This document shows positions 30,092-34,215 of a stretch of DNA of 34,215 bases, one piece after another. Both the position numbers and the translations under genes were made by a program. The notes beneath the pieces are model-generated. The model was not told where the DNA came from. It made no database searches and worked only from the letters and a program-made list of their open reading frames with translations. Source of the stretch: Chara braunii (taxonomy: Eukaryota; Streptophyta; Charophyceae; Charales; Characeae); NCBI GenBank assembly GCA_003427395.1, contig BFEA01000527.1, positions 494,465-528,679 of the forward strand, in the 5' to 3' direction. Every line of letters begins with the position of its first letter. Position 1 is the first letter of the stretch.

Positions 30092-30156
<65 letters not shown>
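30092..30156 (+). repeat. (GA)n microsatellite, second, after single-N gap
   Basis: GA tract of about 32 units starting right after an N at 30091. The 105 bp between the two GA tracts may not be in its true place. Confidence 0.95.
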
Positions 30157-30159
<3 letters not shown>

Positions 30160-30789
30160 CTTTGCACAGTCTGCAACTCTGCATGTCTGCTAGTTGAATG
30201 TCCTTGTTGATTGCTGCAGGACAGGTGCTCTGCTGCCTGAACTACGAAGTGCAAAGCAGGTGAGTGCCTGCCAACACCCCCCCCCAACCCCCAATCCCCC
30301 CACCTTTTTTTTTTTTTTTTTGGTCCGGACATTTTGACCCCCTGACACCGGTCCGCACTGTCCGAGTCCGGGGATGTCCGGGTGTCCGGTGATGTCCGGA
30401 TCACCGGACAGTCCAGACCGGTCCACACACTAGTCCGGAAGTGTCCGGTGTCCGGGTCCACGGTTACCATGCTTCACGCAGAGCAAAATTTTGGGACAGA
30501 GCTAAGAGTAGTTGGATGTACCTAGCAGGTGAGCTTTATCTGGGAGACACCTTATTCCTTTTGATGGCCCTGGATAGCTCGGGAGGAATCAGCAGAAATA
30601 GATGAAAACTAACAGACCTATTCAGAAGATCACGCTTGTGCATAATCTGCAGAGCTAGGTGCCAAAAAACGCTGTGCAAAGACGAAATGTTTGCCCTCCT
30701 GCCCACTTTGTAGCCCACCTCGAGCTGCCACATTTGGTGCAATCACGTAAAGTTCAGCATCATCATCATCTTCTTCTTCTTCTTCTTCT

Positions 30790-31060
30790 TCTCTGTGTAT
30801 GTGTGTTTTGAATTTTCACCACAACAGCCCCTAATCCATCCAGATGAGTAGAACCAAATCGAAGCAGCTTTAGTCCTATTGCAGACAAGACAGCACACTT
30901 GAGTTGAGACATTCCAACAATGAAACAGTTTTATCGCTATAGCAAGTAACATGGAGCACAATAAGTCCATTAAAATTCCTTTGTCAACTATGTTTACTTT
31001 GGCTTTCTTTGCTGTACCCCTTTCATTTGTTCTTGCTGCTTCCCTTTTAGCGGTGAGAAA
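30790..31060 (+). repeat. Dispersed repeat, copy B
   Basis: Counterpart of 7340-7560, sharing CACAACAGCCCC, TTAGTCCTATTGCAGACAA and GTACCCCTTTCATT. It has an extra middle segment that carries the left arm of a 40-bp inverted repeat. Confidence 0.6.
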
Positions 31061-31320
31061 CACACGTGCATTCAAAGTCGGTAGTAACGACAATGGACGT
31101 CAATCATAGTCGACGCAAGAGGACAGATGACTGAAGCTGAGAATCCAAAAAAAATCACAGCACAACTTGTTACGAGACATGAATCTACATTATCCGAGCT
31201 GGATTCATGTCGATATAATCGATGCTTCTTGGCACAGGGGTACCCCATGTCTACAACTGAATACCCCATGTCCACAACTGAAAGCCAAAGTAAACATAGT
31301 CGACAAAGGAATTTTAATGG
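30967..31320. repeat. 40-bp near-perfect inverted repeat, 274 bp apart
   Basis: 30967-31006 and 31281-31320 are reverse complements at 39 of 40 positions (words AAAGCCAAAGTAAACATAGT and GACAAAGGAATTTTAATGG). No coding is associated. It may be two inverted copies of one repeat or the arms of a foldback element. Confidence 0.9.
31242..31283 (+). repeat. 21-bp tandem repeat
   Basis: TACCCCATGTCTACAACTGA and its one-base variant lie back to back. A third partial unit, TACCCCATGTC, appears after the right inverted-repeat arm at about 31323. Confidence 0.85.
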
Positions 31321-31333
31321 GGTACCCCATGTC

Positions 31334-31411
31334 AAAAACTCGCATGGGCTATCCCTTCATAATCCTCACAGCACAAGGCATGCGAACCATATGCTAGCCC
31401 AATCTCAGGGT
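31334..31411 (-). pseudogene. RING-module fragment, dispersed relative of the 8.4-kb array
   Basis: About 76 bp match 8418-8493 at most positions by eye. On the minus strand they translate to AYGSHALCCEDYEGIAHASF, the counterpart of ACGSHALCREDYEGIVHASF in the third module of the array. The preceding Cys is Tyr and a stop follows directly, so it is a dead fragment. It shows the finger module belongs to a repeated family. Confidence 0.75.
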
Positions 31412-31499
31412 TGTGTGAGTGAAAGACAGCAAGAGATAGAGATCAGTCATCGCTTGACCTCTCCCCACCTCACACCTTGTCACCCGATGGCCGACCCCT

Positions 31500-31870
31500 C
31501 CACCTACACCTACTGCTAGCAAACGTCATAGGACCTCCTCCTCCCCCTCCCGCCTACTCCTCGTCCTCCTCTTCTTCTTCTTTGTGTGTGTGTGTGAGGG
31601 AGAAAGGTCGGCCATCACAGGATCTCTCCCCACCTCGTGTGACCTCCTCCCCCTCTGCCTACTCTTGGTCGTCCTCTCTTCACCTTCTCCTAACCTTGCA
31701 TTTCCTTACAGCCTATCGACCGAGGGAAAAAAGGAAAAGACTCGAAGAGAGAGAGAGGGAAAGGTTGGACATGTAACCTCCTACTCCTCCTCCCCTCGGC
31801 CTCCTCTTCCTCCACCTTCTCCTCCTCCTCTTCCTCCTCCTCCTCCCCCTCATTCCCCCGTCCTTGTGCT
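31500..31870 (+). repeat. Low-complexity CT/CTC-rich region
   Basis: Dominated by CTCCTC, CTTCTT and similar words with a short TGTG tract near 31581-31594. Open frames here are compositional. Confidence 0.8.
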
Positions 31871-31917
31871 GCCTGCCATCATATTGACAGAGGTAAAAAG
31901 GGTGGGGTGGGGGAATC

Positions 31918-32075
31918 CATGCATCCATTCGATAAGCCATCAATCCAATCATGTCGTCTACACACCCAACCATCCATCCATCCAGCCAGCCAGCCAACCA
32001 TCTATCCATCCATCCACCCATCATCCATACATACATTCATCTGGCCATTCCATCCATCCGTTAATCCATCCATCT
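31918..32075 (+). repeat. (CCAT)n / (CCAG)n tetranucleotide minisatellite
   Basis: ATCCATCC, CAGCCAGC and CATACATA words run for about 150 bp with irregular interruptions. Confidence 0.85.
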
Positions 32076-32111
32076 CCCCAGTAAGAGAACCAAAAAACAG
32101 AAAGAGCCCAG

Positions 32112-32270
32112 ATTGGGGATCCTGTGAATGTGTGCGGAAAAACCCCGCTGCCCAAACAAAAAGCAGACCCCAGTTCCTGCCACGCCTAGGTTTGGGATCC
32201 CGTGAAAGTGTGTGGAAAGCCCCCGCTGCCAGAGAAAGAAAAAAGGCCCCGAGCTCCTGCCATGCCCAGG
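32112..32270 (+). repeat. 78-bp tandem duplication
   Basis: Two imperfect units, each starting around TTTGGGATCC, then GTGTG(C/T)GGAAA and CCCGCTGCC, ending CTCCTGCCATGCCCAGG or its variant. The GGATCC sites lie 78 bp apart. Confidence 0.8.
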
Positions 32271-32840
32271 TACCCCCCGTGCATCACACCAGGTCACCCG
32301 ATTGGGCAAGACCAACTTCCCAGGAAATCATGCCTAGGGATTCTAGGGAATCGTGAGTAAAGGCCAAGGCAATAAGAGAGACAGATATTCGAGTGGAATG
32401 GCGTATGACAAGCAAACAAATGGAAAAGGAACGAAATCCTACCGGGAGGGATGATCTATGCAAAAGGTTTGAGGAAGACTGGCCGCTAAACGGATCCATA
32501 GGGGGCATCAAAAACACTTAATACATGTCAGTGACTGGAGTCACACAGGCTCAGTCACAACCTCAGGAGAAGGAGACCCTGGACAAGGAATAAGCTTCAA
32601 AGAAAAAGGGGTAAGTGGGCCCCGCCAGATCAAGCACCAACAGCTCACAGACACTAGACAAGGGAGGGCAGGTGAACAAGGAGTGTTCAGCGAATACTGG
32701 TGGAAGGGAATTAACAGAAAGAGCAGGAAGCAGGCAAAAATGAAAAAAAAGAAGCCAAAGATACTCTTCTCTAAAAAGTACACAGGCCATAATAAAAGAG
32801 GTTCTGATGCTGTTTGAGGCCAGATGGAAGAATTCGATGT

Positions 32841-32923
32841 CAGACAGACAGACAGACAGAGACAGAGACAGAGACAGAGACAGAGACAGAGACAGAGACA
32901 GAGACAGAGACAGAGACAGACAG
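32841..32923 (+). repeat. (CAGACA)n/(GAGACA)n microsatellite
   Basis: CAGA units followed by a regular CAGAGA hexamer run. The reading frames across it are repeat-driven. Confidence 0.95.
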
Positions 32924-33074
32924 AGAAAGAGAGAGGTAGAGAGACACAGAGAGCAACAGACATTAAGCTGCTAACAATGCGCAGTAGCTCGAACCAGAAA
33001 CAATTTAGGAGGAGAGGAGACAAAGGACTTTCTCTTCACTATTCAGTATAGGACTCTCCTTTTTTAAACAGCCA

Positions 33075-33300
33075 GTACATCACCCAAGCAACCTTGAGAA
33101 TCGAAATTGAGCCAATCTGAATATTTTGAAGGCTCAGGGCTACCGGACCAAAATGGCTGGCGGCGCCCGCCAAAAAACAAGGAAAAACGCCATGCTGGTA
33201 TTTCAGCAAAGCTTGTCACGCATGGGGAATACGCCTCAGCAAAAAGAGGCTCGGATGTACTGGTGGTTTCAGGGACGCCCAGACCTGTTTCCAGACCTGG
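33075..33300 (+). repeat. Dispersed ATG-centred repeat family, copy 2
   Basis: It contains GCTCAGGGCTACCGGAC, an ATG in the context AAAATGGC, and then a frame MAGGARQ ... QKEARMY. The copy at 33745-33950 keeps the same words (MGGGARQ ... QKEARMY) with in-frame length changes, and 13614-13860 is a third relative on the other strand. An open frame continues to about 33458 but has no recognisable domain. Confidence 0.6.
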
Positions 33301-33744
33301 ATAGGAGCTTAGTTTTGTTTGAAGGCGGTCTTGCAGGACCAGAGAACAGGTATGGAACAGCCTTGCTCCAATGGTCTTTCACTGGCAGCCTACATCAGTG
33401 GGCTGAGAGGGACCTCCCAGTCACCGTTCCACATTGGTCAGTTGCTTGCTGGATCTAGAAGGGAAGAGGAAGATCGGCTTTCCCAGAGAGCAGTCCAGGC
33501 AATGATAAGGAAAGCAGGGGTGAAGCAGCAGTGCATCCTTCCTGTTATAGGAAGTAATCAATGCTGCTGTTTCAGGCATTGATTTACGGGCTTCCTTGGA
33601 ACCTGTTTGGCGGACAGGCAATGTGGCTCTGACAGCACAGCACAGATCTCGGCCCATGCTTCTGCAGCACAACCAATACGTGCACCAGGCTGCTTCTCGC
33701 ATTCACCAGGCTGCTCGCGTCCATGCAATACAGCTTGACAACCT

Positions 33745-33950
33745 GCACCACTTAAACCGCCGGTACGTTGCCCAGGCAAACTTGAGAGTCAAAATCGAAC
33801 CATTGTGAAAAATTTCAGAGGCTCAGGGCACCACAATGGGTGGTGGCGCCAGGCAAAGAATCAACAAAAGTCGGCAAAGCTTGGCACGCAGTGTGAATCT
33901 GCCACGGCAAAAAGAGGCTCGGATGTACCGGTGCTGTAACAGAAGAGGAA
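33745..33950 (+). repeat. Dispersed ATG-centred repeat family, copy 3
   Basis: Counterpart of 33075-33300, sharing AACTTGAGAGTC, GGCTCAGGGC, CAATGGGTGG, CAAAGCTTGGCACGCA and AAAAAGAGGCTCGGATGTAC. It begins with TTAAACCGCCGGTAC, which matches the start of copy 1. Confidence 0.65.
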
Positions 33951-34036
33951 TTCTCTCACTATACCAGCACATCAACCAGTTACTTAACAGAGGCAGTGAC
34001 AATCCGTGTGATTAATTGGTATCTTCGATCCACCAC

Positions 34037-34215
34037 AGGCCTGCTGCTATGGCACCAGATAATCTCACTACCAGATACCAGGTACCAGATGACGAGGCAC
34101 GGTACCAGATAACCACGGATGGTGAGTAACAGATACCAGGCACCACATGACCAGGTTGGTACCAGATAACCAGGCATGGTAGGCCTGCTGATATGGCACC
34201 AGATAATCTCACTAC
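34037..34215 (+). repeat. Minisatellite with nested ACCAGATA units, 144-bp period
   Basis: AGGCCTGCTG followed by TATGGCACCAGATAATCTCA occurs at 34037 and again at 34181. Between them, ACCAGATAACCA, ACCAGATGAC and ACCACATGACCAGG recur in short degenerate units. The array runs off the window end. Confidence 0.8.

Larger units (their letters stand above)
29592..30471. mobile_element. 880-bp TIR DNA transposon (non-autonomous, hAT-like)
   Basis: The termini are an 11-bp perfect inverted repeat CATGGTAACCG (29592-29602 and 30461-30471). Eight bases outside each end match at 7 of 8 positions (CTTCATGC at 29584-29591, CTTCACGC at 30472-30479), the target-duplication length of hAT elements. Both subterminal zones are packed with GTCCGG/CCGGAC: four copies on the left and about nine on the right. 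Such repeats are typically transposase-binding sites. There is no transposase frame; the inside holds a hairpin and two GA microsatellites. The terminal bases do not perfectly match usual hAT ends, so the superfamily is tentative. Confidence 0.75.

Noticed and set aside
29580-30470. About 200-codon frames on both strands with Arg-Glu or Ser-Leu runs
   Set aside because: Driven by the two GA tracts inside a transposon, with no domain outside them.
31584-32356. Pro/Ser-rich frames of 149-166 codons
   Set aside because: Produced by CTC, CCAT and CCAG tandem repeats.

Overview
This is a window of a eukaryotic nuclear genome, most likely a green-lineage organism with long introns. The support is canonical GT–AG splice sites around long coding exons, a Ty3/gypsy-type LTR retrotransposon with a plant-like initiator-Met primer-binding site, many poly(A)-tailed retroposon scraps and dense microsatellites. 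A streptophyte alga such as Chara would fit, but that is a guess from style and no single base proves it. There are no prokaryotic features (operons, Shine-Dalgarno sites, CRISPR).

The one convincing host gene is on the minus strand. A TPR exon (26640-27564) ends in a perfect GTAAGT donor. A second exon (3260-5176) starts after a good acceptor and carries the last TPR, a MYND zinc finger and a GNAT-like domain. Joining the two in phase 0 restores an exact 42-residue kinesin-light-chain-type TPR period. I therefore read them as consecutive exons separated by a 21.5 kb intron that holds nearly everything else in the middle of the window.

Inside that intron lie three main blocks. (a) At 8.1-12.5 kb on the minus strand is a decayed multidomain element: a retroelement-like C-terminal segment, a C2HC finger, a Josephin-like cysteine-protease domain and an array of RING-like Cys/His modules. 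(b) At 12.9-18.4 kb are repeats with no genes, including two long degenerate motif arrays (TGAGTCC-like, TTCGTG-like) and tRNA-derived retroposon pieces. (c) At 18437-25835 on the plus strand is a complete-ended but dead LTR retrotransposon with unequal LTRs (609 and 995 bp), 4-bp flanking repeats, gag, protease, reverse transcriptase without its catalytic aspartates, RNase H, and an integrase whose core is missing.

Upstream of the TPR exon (27.6-34.2 kb) I see no further coding exon. There is a tandem duplication containing a tRNA-like hairpin, an 880-bp terminal-inverted-repeat element with GTCCGG subterminal motifs and an 8-bp target duplication, dispersed copies of repeats found elsewhere in the window, a further RING-module fragment, and several minisatellites.

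Assembly quality is a real issue. Two Nextera mate-pair junction adapters are embedded at 11827-11864 and 12706-12743, each joined to a sequence copied from elsewhere in this same window, next to gaps (179 Ns, and single Ns). Peptides read across them are artefacts.
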